This document shows positions 36,132 through 48,100 of a stretch of DNA of 64,000 nt, piece by piece. The DNA is from Hyalella azteca (lineage: Eukaryota; Arthropoda; Malacostraca; Amphipoda; Hyalellidae). A program made the translations under genes and the position numbers. The notes under the pieces are model-generated. The model made no database searches and had not been told where the DNA came from. It saw only the letters and a program-made list of their open reading frames with translations. The stretch lies in contig NW_025944223.1 of the NCBI RefSeq assembly GCF_000764305.2, positions 44,562-108,561 on the forward strand, in the 5' to 3' direction. Numbering within the stretch: the stretch's first letter is position 1; every line of letters begins with the position of its first letter.

Positions 36132-39100
36132 GTAAGGCATTTTCTTTTTTATAATGTGATTTAAATCGTCCATCAGTACCATCACCGTTGCTGTGTTATA
36201 CTTATAGTATAGAATAGAAGTGTCGTCACTGAAGAAATAGGCCCATGGCCTGTTGCCTATTCTTATTCTTTTCGTGACTTGATTCACAAGGGATCCGGCC
36301 TTTGTAACCTGATCTTTCCATGAATGACGATTGATTGAGAATTGAGATAGCTGCTGGACTTATTGCCTGGTCAGTAAGGTGCCAGCCTGCTAGGCATTTT
36401 AATTTAAGACTGAACATAGGCTATGCATCTGCATAGCTTTGTCTAGTCTGTTCTTGAAGACGTCTTAACTTTCAACTTTTAATTCCTACTATAACCTACT
36501 TTAATTCCTACTATAACCACGGCACCACCTACTTTAATTCCTACTATAACCACAGCACCACCTACTTAAATTAATTTAAGTATTAACTTTTAATTCCTAC
36601 CTATACACGGTTACACCCTACAGTAGATTGAGTAGAAACTAGAAAGTATTGAGTAATATGGTTTCCTCAAGATTTTGTAAGCAAGAGGTAAGATTTTATT
36701 GACTTAAGATTGTGATTTAAATTGTCCATCCCTGTTGCAATGATCTAATTAAATTTTAACATGCTCAAGTTCTCAACACTGAACACTACAGTCTAGAGGT
36801 ACAGTACTGAGTTACTCATTGTAATAAGTTACAAGTATTGTGCATAATAGAATAATTAGAAAATAAACTAGCCTAAAAATGTAATATTAAATATCTGTTG
36901 TGTGAGGCTGTGAGCTGTTGAAATTTTTAGGCAACTAGAATATTGGAAATTAGACACTGAAAAATCATGGTTAAAATATAAAAACTATTGTTATATTTGA
37001 AATTTTCAAAAATTGTAGGCAAAAATTAAAATTATGATGTCTTTTTATATATTGTTTATGAAATAAATTATGTAGGTAATAGCCATTAAACAGAAAATAT
37101 GACTGCATGTGCAAGAATTGGTGTTTTTACCTCATTTATGGGTAGTGTCTGCCATCATGCATTTTAAGTTTTGAAATGACAATTAGTTATTTGGCTTGAA
37201 GTACTTTCAAATGGGGTAATAAATGGCGTGCAGGGTAAATTGGGACAGTTGCCTCACATTTCATAGAAATGTTGTAGCAGCTAAACTAATCAAAATATTG
37301 CAAAACTACAAATATTGGCATAAAATTCAACATTATTACTATTTATGCAGCATACGTAAAGTAAGTTAAGAAATCATACATTTACTACCTCTAAAAAATC
37401 CCTGAAAAAAAGTGTAAAAAGTGAGATTTTGGAAATGTACCTCTAACCTCTGCTGCTTAGGTCTGTAGCAAAAAAATATTTGCCATATCAAAAATATTTT
37501 ACTTACATAAAAGTTGCACACAGGTGTTGGCTTAAAAACATGATTGCCAAATTCTCATATTTTATTCCAAATAAAAAAATAATGGTGGCCATTTCTGCAG
37601 GACAGGGTAACAAGGGACATCCCCCACGGTTATAAGGGACACCCCTAAAAATGCATTTACAGTAGAACCTTGATTAGCAAAGGCTCCAGTTAATGAAGAA
37701 ATCAATTAACAACAAAAACTTTTGATTATGTTAACCTCACTCAGCTAAAAAAATTTTGCTTAATAAAAACTTGATGCATCATTGGTCATCACAAAATTAT
37801 GCATAGATTGTCAAAGATAGAATTGTGCACTGGGCAACATAGAATGAAAAGTAATTAACCTAAACTGTGATTTAGCTCAAAACTGTCCCTTATTACCCTG
37901 TTTGATGGTACCTGAATCAGAACAGAATATTTTAGTGACAACCGAAATATTTTTTGGAAAAATTAATCACAGTTTAATTCAATTACTTTTCATTTTATGT
38001 TGCCCAGTGCACAATTCTATCTATGACATTCTGTGCACAATTTTATGATGCATTAATTTTTTGCCAAGTGAAATTTTTTTGGCTGAGTGAGGTAAATTTA
38101 ATGAAAATTCTTTATTGTTGATAGATTTTTTTTCATTGACTGGATCCTTTGCTAACCAAGGTTCTACTGTGAATGCTTTCTCAGGGGTGTCTCTTATTAC
38201 CCTAGGGCCCTTATTACATCGTCATGCAGAAATGGCCACAATTTATTTTTGGATTGAGGTAGGTACTGTACTAAAATTCTGGCAATGAAGTTTCAAACCC
38301 GACATCTGTCTGCAACTTTTTTTTTTCAAGTGAAATTTTTAATACAGCAAATATTTTTTTACCACAGACCATTGCAGAAGTACTTTTTCTAAATATCACC
38401 TTTTTACATATTTTTTTGGGAGTTTTTAGAGCTAGTAAATGTAGGATTTTTTATCTTCCTGTATGCTACATAGATAGGAAAAATGTTGGTTTATGCCATT
38501 ATTTTTATGCGGTGTTATAGGACTGTCCCAATGGAAATAATGCTCATTAATGCATAAAAGTTCTCAAGTTTGTTAATTTTCTTGCCAAATTAAGTGGGTA
38601 TTCCTGAAATGAAGCATACATTTTCTTTATTTTTTATTTTTTTTTCACTATCAAAGAAGATATTTTCTGTTATTTTTTTTAAATACCTTTACTCTCTGTA
38701 CTCCTTGAATGGATTCACATTCCCTTAATAACTTTTTGTCATTTGATAATTATATGAAACTGGCTTTAAATGAGCAAAATTAATATTGGCTCAAAAAATT
38801 TGTGTCATACTCATTAACTGTTGTAGGTATTTATGACACAATGACAATGTATTTATGTCCTAATGATATTAATGTACTTTCATTTGTCACTGAAACTCTT
38901 GTTGCAAGAAATTGTAGAAAGTGCTTACCATTTGCACTGACAGTACCACCTGTACAAAAAAAAGCATGGGATCCTATGACTTGAGTATTTCCATACACTG
39001 GTATTGCTTTCACTATCAGATAGCTCTAGCAGTAATGCTTATCATTAGGAGTGGTGACACGATATTATTTCGGCAATTTTGCTTCAAACTGTAGCAGAGG

Positions 39101-42100
39101 AAAAAGGAAATGCAGTCAAATGCTCAGGAACAGAATGTTCCATAATTTAGTTCATTCTAATCGTCTTCAATATAACTTAAAATACGGGATAATTATTTTT
39201 GCAATAATAATAAAAATAGTAATAAAAAAACATTTAACCAAACGTTTTTCCATCACCACACGGTAAGAATTGTGGATTTTTTCCAGTGCTCATGAATGGT
39301 CAGAACCCGAACAAATAGGAACGCGTATAAATGAAAGCTGACCAAGAAGTGACTGAGCAGATGAGCTAGAGCAAGCAACCATCAGCCGCACGCACGTTTT
39401 TGATGCGCATTTCTGCACCAATAATTACTTATTTCGCGAGATTTTTTCTCTTTCTCTCCTTAAAAAATTGCACTCAAATGGCATCGCATTTGCACAGTTT
39501 ATTCATATTTTAACAGCAGCGACAGATATGTTCGATCGTATTAGTTTTAAAAACTCACTTGACCAAATCTTAGGAAATTGCCCCCAAATGTGTGAGGTTA
39601 AGATACTCCAGCGCGTGCATCTCTCATCAACAGCGATATGCGCAAGTAAAAAATGCAACTCCTGCTACGTATGTATTAAGAGTTTCGAAATTGTGCTCAC
39701 CACAACGAAAGAGCGACTCACTGTCGGTTATATTTTGCGGAGTTACCTTATTAGAATATTACGGGGAGAGAGGGTCGACATGCACGCAATGCTGCTGCCT
39801 TTCTGCTGCTACTGCTGCGCTGCTGCTGCTGCTACTGCTGAGTGATGCAGCTCCTAACCAAAGGTCAGCAGCTGCGGTCGTCATGCGTGCCCCCGCGTTA
39901 ACGATGCTCTGTCTAGAATACAATGGACTTAAGGAATAAATAACGTACGACTCACTCATACTTTAGCCCCGTCGTCTGTTCGCTCTCTGCAGCGCTGCTT
40001 GCTTTCACGTCCCACCTGCTGCTCAGGACTCGGGCCGTTGCGACAGATGTTCTTACTTGGCTCTCCCTGGGACATTTCTTCTGTGGCGCCTTCTCATTTA
40101 CTTTCCAATATAATTTTTGTCAGTTAGCATTTCCTGTGTTCCATCCTGATTGGCTTTCTCTAACTATTCCTCTTGGTTGACATTTTCTATTTTCTTTTTT
40201 ACATTCGTCAATCCTTCCCTTTCATTGATATTGATTGATTTCCTCCATTAAACCTACATTAAAATATTGATGTCAGCCAATGAATAATGATGCAAATTTC
40301 CCTAATATTTCCCGACGCGTGATAGCTCGACCTGACAGCAATAATGGCCACTGAACTAACTTCCCTAAAATATATTATTATAGTTTTTTCCCTATTATTA
40401 ATATTGGCCGTCATTTTTCTATTATTCCTTTTGTTGGAGCTCTTTCTACTTTTCTGTTCTTTATTTACCCGTAAGTTCCTTTTCACACTAAATTGACTTG
40501 CCTCCTATCTTCCCACTGAAGCGTGGGAAGATAGGAGACTATAACCATAATCCATTCGATAGGAGGCCATTCCATAATATCAATTAAATTGAAGTTCAAC
40601 TTACCATGCCCCTGACGCGCATTCTTCTCTCATCGAACTCATCTTCCCCGAGCATTAAGTTGACCTTCATCTAGTTCGGACATCAAATTGCCCTTGCCCC
40701 GAACCGTGTCAGCAATTGGAACCCCTCTACCCCGATCAGAGTGCTGACCTTAACATTGAGCCCACCAAGTGAGCTGATGAGTTGACTGATGAATGTGCAC
40801 GGAAGTATCCGCTATAATATGAGACACGTCTGCCACGGCCGCGGCGTTCTCTGCCAAGTTAGTTCTCAAGGTTACTTCACAGCACCAACCTTAAACGCGC
40901 TATTGCATGTACTGGACAATTTCATTTGAATTAGTTTATCTACACGCGACATTAGTTACGCGGGCTGTGTTCCTACAGATTACTTGTGCGTTATCATACC
41001 TCTTCGTTTTTAAGCAAGTCCCAGGATTTTAAACACACGTACATCGTAGATGGAATAAAGTAGATAAATGCGGGAGCAATTAATAAAGTAACTTCTTAGT
41101 TTGCATATTATTTTATGTGCTCCCTTTTAGATTATTAAGGGGCATATCGGATATGGTAACAGGCGTAATTTTACTAAGTAAGTGAAGCGCTAAGTGCACT
41201 GGGGTAAATAAGGGGGCGCGTACCGAAGCGCGTCGATGCTACGACACTATTATTGTTAGAAGCTGTGAGTAGTCGGGTTTGTATCCCGCAAGTAGAGCGA
41301 GTTTCGCGAACCTCTACTTCAAGACTCGCTCTGCTCTAGAGCGAGTCTTGCACAAATTCACTGCTTTAGAACAAGTCTAGCGTAACTCCTATGCTTTAGA
41401 GTTTAGACTTTAGAGCGAGTCTCGCGCAATTCCTATGCATTAGAGCGAGTCTCGCCCAATTCCTATGCTTTAGAGCGAGTCTCGCTCAATTCCTATGCAT
41501 TAGAGCGAGTTTTACACAACTCCTGGCCCATTTGAGCAAGTGTGGCGTAGCTGCTGTTGTACAGCAAGCGATGCTGTTGGTTATGAATGTATGATACAGA
41601 TGGCCTAGGTGGTAGGTATAGTACAAACCATAGTTATTAGTCGTGATGCGATCGCAGCCATCGTTGTTGCCTCCTTGGATCCGATCGTGGCCATCGTTGT
41701 CTGCTTTGATTAGATCGTGGCTATCGTAGCCAACCGTGATGCGATCGTTGCCAGCTGTTATGTGATCGTGGCTATGGTTGCCAGCCGTGATGCGATCGTG
41801 GCTATCGTTGCCAGCCGTGATGCGATCGTGGCTATCGTTGCCAGCCGTGATGCGATCGTGGCTATCGTTGCCAGCCGTGATGCGATCGTGGCTATCGTTG
41901 CCAGCCGTGATGCGATCGTGGCTATCGTTGCCAGCCGTGATGCGATCGTGGCTATCGTTGCCAGCCGTGATGCGATCGTGGCTATCGTTGCCAGCCGTGA
42001 TGCGATCGTGGCTATCGTTGCCAGCCGTGATGCGATCGTGGCTATCGTTGCCAGCCGTGATGCGATAGTGGCTATCGTTGCCAGCCGTGATGCGATAGTG

Positions 42101-45100
42101 GCTATCGTTGCCAGCCGTGATGCGATCGTGGCTATCGTTGCCAGCCGTGATGCGATAGTGGCTATCGTTGCCAGCCGTGATGCGATCGTGGCTATCGTTG
42201 CCAGCCGTGATGCGATCGTGGCTATCGTTGCCAGCCGTGATGCGATCGTGGCTATCGTTGCCAGCCGTGATGCGATCGTGGCTATCGTTGCCAGCCGTGA
42301 TGCGATCGTGGCTATCGTTGCCAGCCGTGATGCGATCGTGGCTATCGTTGCCAGCCGTGATGCGATCGTGGCTATCGTTGCCAGCCGTGATGCGATCGTG
42401 GCTATCGTTGCCAGCCGTGATGCGATCGTGGCTATCGTTGCCAGCCGTGATGCGATCGTGGCTATCGTTGCCAGCCGTGATGCGATCGTGGCTATCGTTG
42501 CCAGCCNGGCTGTGTCGTGGCTGTGTCGTGGCTGTGTCACGGCTGTGTCGTGGCTGTGTCACGGCTGTGTCGTGGCTGTGTCACGGCTGTGTCGTGGCTG
42601 TGTCACGGCTGTGTCACGGCTGTGTCGTGGCTGTGTCACGGCTGTGTCTAACGTCGTGGACGCGCGCGTCATGACGGCATCTAAACGATGCAGACCTCGG
42701 CATGCCAACTACGCTCCTGTTCCCCTCACCGCTCCTCCCTCCGTGCGACACTTGCCTTAATTCTTCCTCAAGTTCCTTTTTTTTCGTGTGTCCTAAACAT
42801 AATAATCACCGCTGCTGCTCTTGTCGAACTGCGCGCCCTTCTGCTCTTCTCTATCTTGCCCCTTTTTTATTGCCGGCATAGAACTCTAATTTACCGGTCG
42901 CCAGCTATGAATATCATCACAAATATACTTGAAGATCGAGTAGTCAATTAAGTAATTGAATTTTATTCCCTGTAATTACGTTCATTCATATCATGCCACA
43001 CCGAAGCATATCCCGCTGTTGAAGCACAGCGCAGTCATGCAGAGAAGTAGTGCGTGAAGAATATGTGCTCAGTATCTTGTACTCTTCCCGTGCGATGTGA
43101 AACAGCGCCTCTGAAGTATTGTTCATTGTGCACATACAGCTTCGCGTGTCTCACCGCTGTCACGCTCTCATTTGCTTGTGGTTTGTTTCCTGCTAACTCA
43201 GGCTAGACATGAATGCTCTCAGTCGAGGGTGATACGCCGAGCGAAAGTCCACGCGACAAGGAAAATATCTTTCCACGCGGATACGCATTGCACCAACCGA
43301 CAGTTAATTTATCGTGCATTGCCTTGTTGGTGCGATTGGTATGAGGAAACGTTAAGTGCACGCGACATGATAAGAGCAGGTCGCTGTGCTGGTAAAGGAA
43401 CGGCGAGCTGATTTATTAGTTAACAAGTGTTACGATAACAACTGGTACAAAAGTGTTACCTCACCAAAGTTGTTTCCTTTACAAAAAAGGTTTTCTAAAT
43501 CATGTGGTGTATTGATTTCTGTTCAGGATAATTAATCTAAGTTATAATGCTGTGCACTTGGCTTAAAGTCTGTCGCCGCGTGTATTGCGAGTTTGTGTTA
43601 CGCCATCGCAGCCTAATGCGAATGTCGAAATTCCAAGAGAAGAGATGCACGGACGGTAGAGAATCTCCTAACTTTCGCTCAGGATGCAGCGTCCTGACGC
43701 GCAGGATGTTGTTTGCAGCTGTAGTCTTCCCTTCTGTTCTTACATCAATGCACCTTTTGTTTTTAGCAATTTTCGTTAGTTTTTATCTCTCTAGCCGATG
43801 GTTTCTTATTGTAGTGGAGTTTTCACGCGTTTTGGTCCATTCGTGACCTCCATAACCCTATCTATTCTGACTCATGTTTAACTAGGCGATGTATATTACG
43901 GCTCTTCATTTGCTCACTTGGGATTGATATTCAACAAATATTGCGGGATGCTAAGTCACACTTGCACGCTTGCGTTCACATAACACAAACAATGATTGCG
44001 CATCGTTTGTCCATAATTTATCCATCTATTTAGCAACACTACACCAAACAATTTTATGAGTAAGATCTGGATTTACGACGATTTAACATTGCTTATGCTG
44101 ACCTTATGCCGTTTTATTTCCCTCCCTGCCATTATTGCCTCGCGTTGCTACATGTTCCCCGAGTCCTAATGAGAGTTCGTTTACGTGCAGATCAAGAAGA
44201 ACCAGCAGCGCACCATCATGATCCTGGAGAGCAAAAACATCCCGTACGTTGCCATCGACATCACGGATCCCAGTCAAGAGGAGGCGAAGGAGTACATGAC
44301 AACCACAGCCGTGCCTAAACCCAACGCTAAAGTCCCTGTCACGCCGCAAATATTCAACGAGGCTGACTATTGCGGGGTGAGGTGCTGTCTGGGGTGAGGT
44401 GCTGTCTGGGGTGAGGTGCTGTCGGGGGTGAGGTGCTGTCTGGAGTGAGGTGCTGTCTGGGGTGAGGTGCTGTCTGGGGTGAGGTGCTGTCTGGGGTGAG
44501 GTGCTGTCTGGGGTGAGGTGCTGTCTGGGGTGAGGTGCTAGTGCTGTCTGGAGTGAGGTGCTGTCTGGAGTGAGGTGCTGTCTGGAGTGAGGTGCTGTCT
44601 GGGGCAGGGTTGCACTGGGGACCTGTCCCGGGAACTGCCCACCCACACACCCGAGCTGGGTTTTTTATTGCAAAAAAATCCTACGATTGTGAAGTCAAAA
44701 GTGGGTTTTAAATAAGTGATAAGTGGAGTGATGTTTGAGGTAAGGTGCTGTCTGGGGCGAGGTGTCGTTTGGGTCATTTTGCTCAATTTTATTCGCTTGA
44801 TGTGCCATCTGAGGTGGAATTTGCTACCGTGAAGGATAAAATGCCGTTTGTGTAGGATTGGAGTGATCGCTGCGTTCTTGTGTTGTTAACTTCAGTCTGG
44901 AGCAATGTGTTGCGTTCTTATGTGGTAAGATTACGTCTGGGGTAATTGGCTACGATTTTTAATTGGAGCTTTACCTATGTGTGACGTACAGTAACTCCCT
45001 GTGTGTCGTGTGTGCTGTCTTGTTGGCCACAAGAGACAAAGGGGAAAAACTCTTCTTTGATTGGTAAAAAAGCATTGGGAGAATTTAGACTTTTAACAGA

Positions 45101-48100
45101 CTTTCACTTTTTACCAGCATCTTTCCTTCCCAATTCAACAATAGCCGCAGGCGCCAGATTCAGCCCTACTTTAAAATGTGACCAATTTCGTATATGTGCA
45201 GGACTTTGATCAACTAGATATGGCCAACGAATGCGACACCCTGGGGGATTTTCTGAAGCTGTCAGAAGATGAGAAGAAATTGATTAAGATCGGCATCACG
45301 GGCATCTTGCCCGAAGACCGCAAGAAGGCCCAGGAGCGACAGAAGGAAGACCCGGCACCGCTAGCGAACGGCGTGCCGGCTAGAGAGGTGGGGGCGTGTT
45401 AGACCTCACCGCCCACCTCCGCTCTGCTCGGGGCTGCATACTTTTCTTCGCTCTTAATTCTGTTTAGCGAGGGAATTAAAGCTTGTAGGAGGATCTGCCG
45501 TAATTGAGAACGCTTATCTAAAGCAAATACCGAGATTTTAATTTGTTGACGGCTATTAGTGCGAGTGGGATGGGAATTCTTACCATATGGGATCCAGATG
45601 GTAATTCTCGCTCGCTAGTGTCGTGCTAGCTCGATCTTTGGATTTATTAATTTCAAGCGAAGAATGACTTCCATTGACAATTTTGAAACTAAATTGAAGC
45701 TCTTTGGTTAATATCGAGCTCCAAAAATATTTGGCGTATTTCATGTTGGTTTGGGGTATTCCATTATGCAATTAAAGTACTCTTATCGAGATAAGATGTG
45801 GTTGTCGGACTGCGACGTGTTGATAAGTTATCTCGCGATAACAGACCTTTCAAATTATTGTATCGTTCAAAAATTCACACAAATTTCGGTCGCAATCTTA
45901 TGCTCAAAGAAAGGATTCACTTAATTACGTCTCTAGATTAGCTCCGTCTCTTGAATATTGACTTGCATGATCTCCAGTGATCTAAGCGCTTGGATTCTTA
46001 CATTCAGTTTTAGGAGCTTGACTCTGCAATGGCATATCTTATCTGCTATGGCATATTCTGAGTATGAAATTTCCTCAATTACGGTACTGGTTTTTTGAAC
46101 TTACTGTGATTTTCCTGACTTGCTTAAACTAGTCTGATCTTGGCTTTATAACTGCAGGAGTGCAGGTATTATTTGAATTCGTGAATCTTCAACGGGAGCG
46201 AACTTCCTAGGTTAGGGAACAAATCCATAGTCGTCTTGGGCAAACAGTTCAGCGATACCAGCTCGGTCACTTTCCCCATTCCGTGCTTCTGAATGCCTTG
46301 CCTTATAATGCTTGTGAAAACATCATACATTCCAACATTCGTTGTCTACTAGAGTTTTGCCTCTATAGGAATTTTCTAAGAAACGTTACGTCTAACGCTA
46401 TATTCAGAAGTTTACACTGTCCAGTATTCCACTATTACGTTAATTCCATGAAATTATAAAGCATGGAGGTGATTTGTCTTCAGCTTAGCGATAAACAACA
46501 CACCTCCTGCGCGTCATTCATGCTTTACTCCCTTTCCTCTTATTAAGGTCTGTTACTTATTAGTTTTTAAAATAGACGTATGAGATGACTGGTAATGTCC
46601 CGCTAATATTCGACAGTATGTTAGTTCAATCAAGTCTTCATCGTGGATTAAAGCTCATTTTATTACTCGCTTCTTTCCATTGGATGGCGTGTCAGAAGTT
46701 CTGTTGCTGGCCTCCAAGCTCGCAAGTTTTGTACTCGTGACTTGTGCATGCAGGAGACACAGTTCGTCTTCAGATAGATTTTCAACTCAAAGTTGTATTC
46801 CAGATTTTGTTTTGTGTCTTCCCCATTCTGGACTGTTCCTAGAAACACATTTTCTTTCTGTACTTTTAACTTTGAGCGTTGAATGATGAGCAAGCGATCA
46901 GCCTATCAGCTCACCTTATGACTTGTGCTGCCGCCGCTCATGTCAGCGTGAACCCAAAGTATGCTTCTGCCGGCAAAATATTCGACATCAGTAACTCCTA
47001 GCTTCATCATTAAGCTCATCATTCCCGAGACGATATTGCTCTCCTCATTGCGACGCGTTTATTCTCTTCGGTGCTTTATTTCTATTAGCAATGTCGTTGC
47101 TTTGCGCATCTTTCTAGTATAAGTTTCCGTGCAATTTTAATAATTATAAGTAAGCTTCTGTTTCATATCTTTATTTATAAAGAACATGTTTATTTTTGTA
47201 TAATTTTCTCATATTTTCTAAGAAATAGCGCTTTGAGTGATTTTCAGAAACTGCCTCTGTTAGCAATTACTCGGCCATCTCCTTCCATCGAAAAGTTCAA
47301 ATCTTACGAGGCCAAAAAAAATGTCTGTGTGTACCTATTCATTTAACTTCCTGTGTTTGCGTGTGTGTTTCATTGTATTATTATGACATTTTAAATCCTG
47401 GGATCCAGATAATTATCAATCGATTGTTTTACCGTAGCTTTATGTTCATCGTACTTACAGAGTATTTGTCAGCATGTAATTTCTTATTGAATGCTTCTGC
47501 GGTTGCTGAATGCTATTGACTGCATCACAATATATTACGAAGCTTGTCCTGAACTAAAGTTGCTCAGCTCAGTGCTACGATTAACCTAACCCAACCTTCT
47601 CTCTTTTACTACTTGTACGTGAGCCACAACAATGTATCAGTGGATTGATTAATAAATGACGTCTTGATGAGATCATCTGTGAGCTTATTCGCCACTAACC
47701 TTGAAATGCTTGTGCCGTTCTATTCCCCTCTTTGTCGAATGGCTCGCATGAGCTTATATTCCTTTTAATACCTGAACTCCTGCTTGCCATACTGACTCCA
47801 AATGTCCTTTTGTTACGCACAGAAGACTGAAACTAGCCGAATTCATCAATAGATATAATGGAGTAGTAAATCTGTAATGTTATTTTCAATATTCAGCCTT
47901 CCTGTTAGATATACTCGTGCAGTGAAAGTACCTACATTATATATTGTACTCGTGTACTAAAAGTATAGAAAAATATACTCCCAATACTATATTCATAAAG
48001 TAAAGGAGTGCAGTACTTCTATCTTTCTTTATTATTATATTTTTTATTGCTCATTTTTTCCCTTCGCGTAAATGCTCATTTAAAAGATGCCAGGACTTGG

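Noticed and set aside
36078..36417. Minus-strand frames opposite SH3BGRL exon 1
   Set aside because: They fall within interspersed repeat R1 and the antisense of exon 1.
41486..42760. Long open frames on both strands with 10-residue repeats (AGNDSHDRIT, ASRDAIVAIV)
   Set aside because: They exist only because the 30-bp minisatellite is a multiple of 3 without stops. They lie in an intron, cross an N, and are open in several frames at once.
44104..44786. Minus-strand open frames rich in PDSTSPQTAPH
   Set aside because: They are the reverse of the 17-bp donor minisatellite and overlap real coding exon 2 on the other strand.
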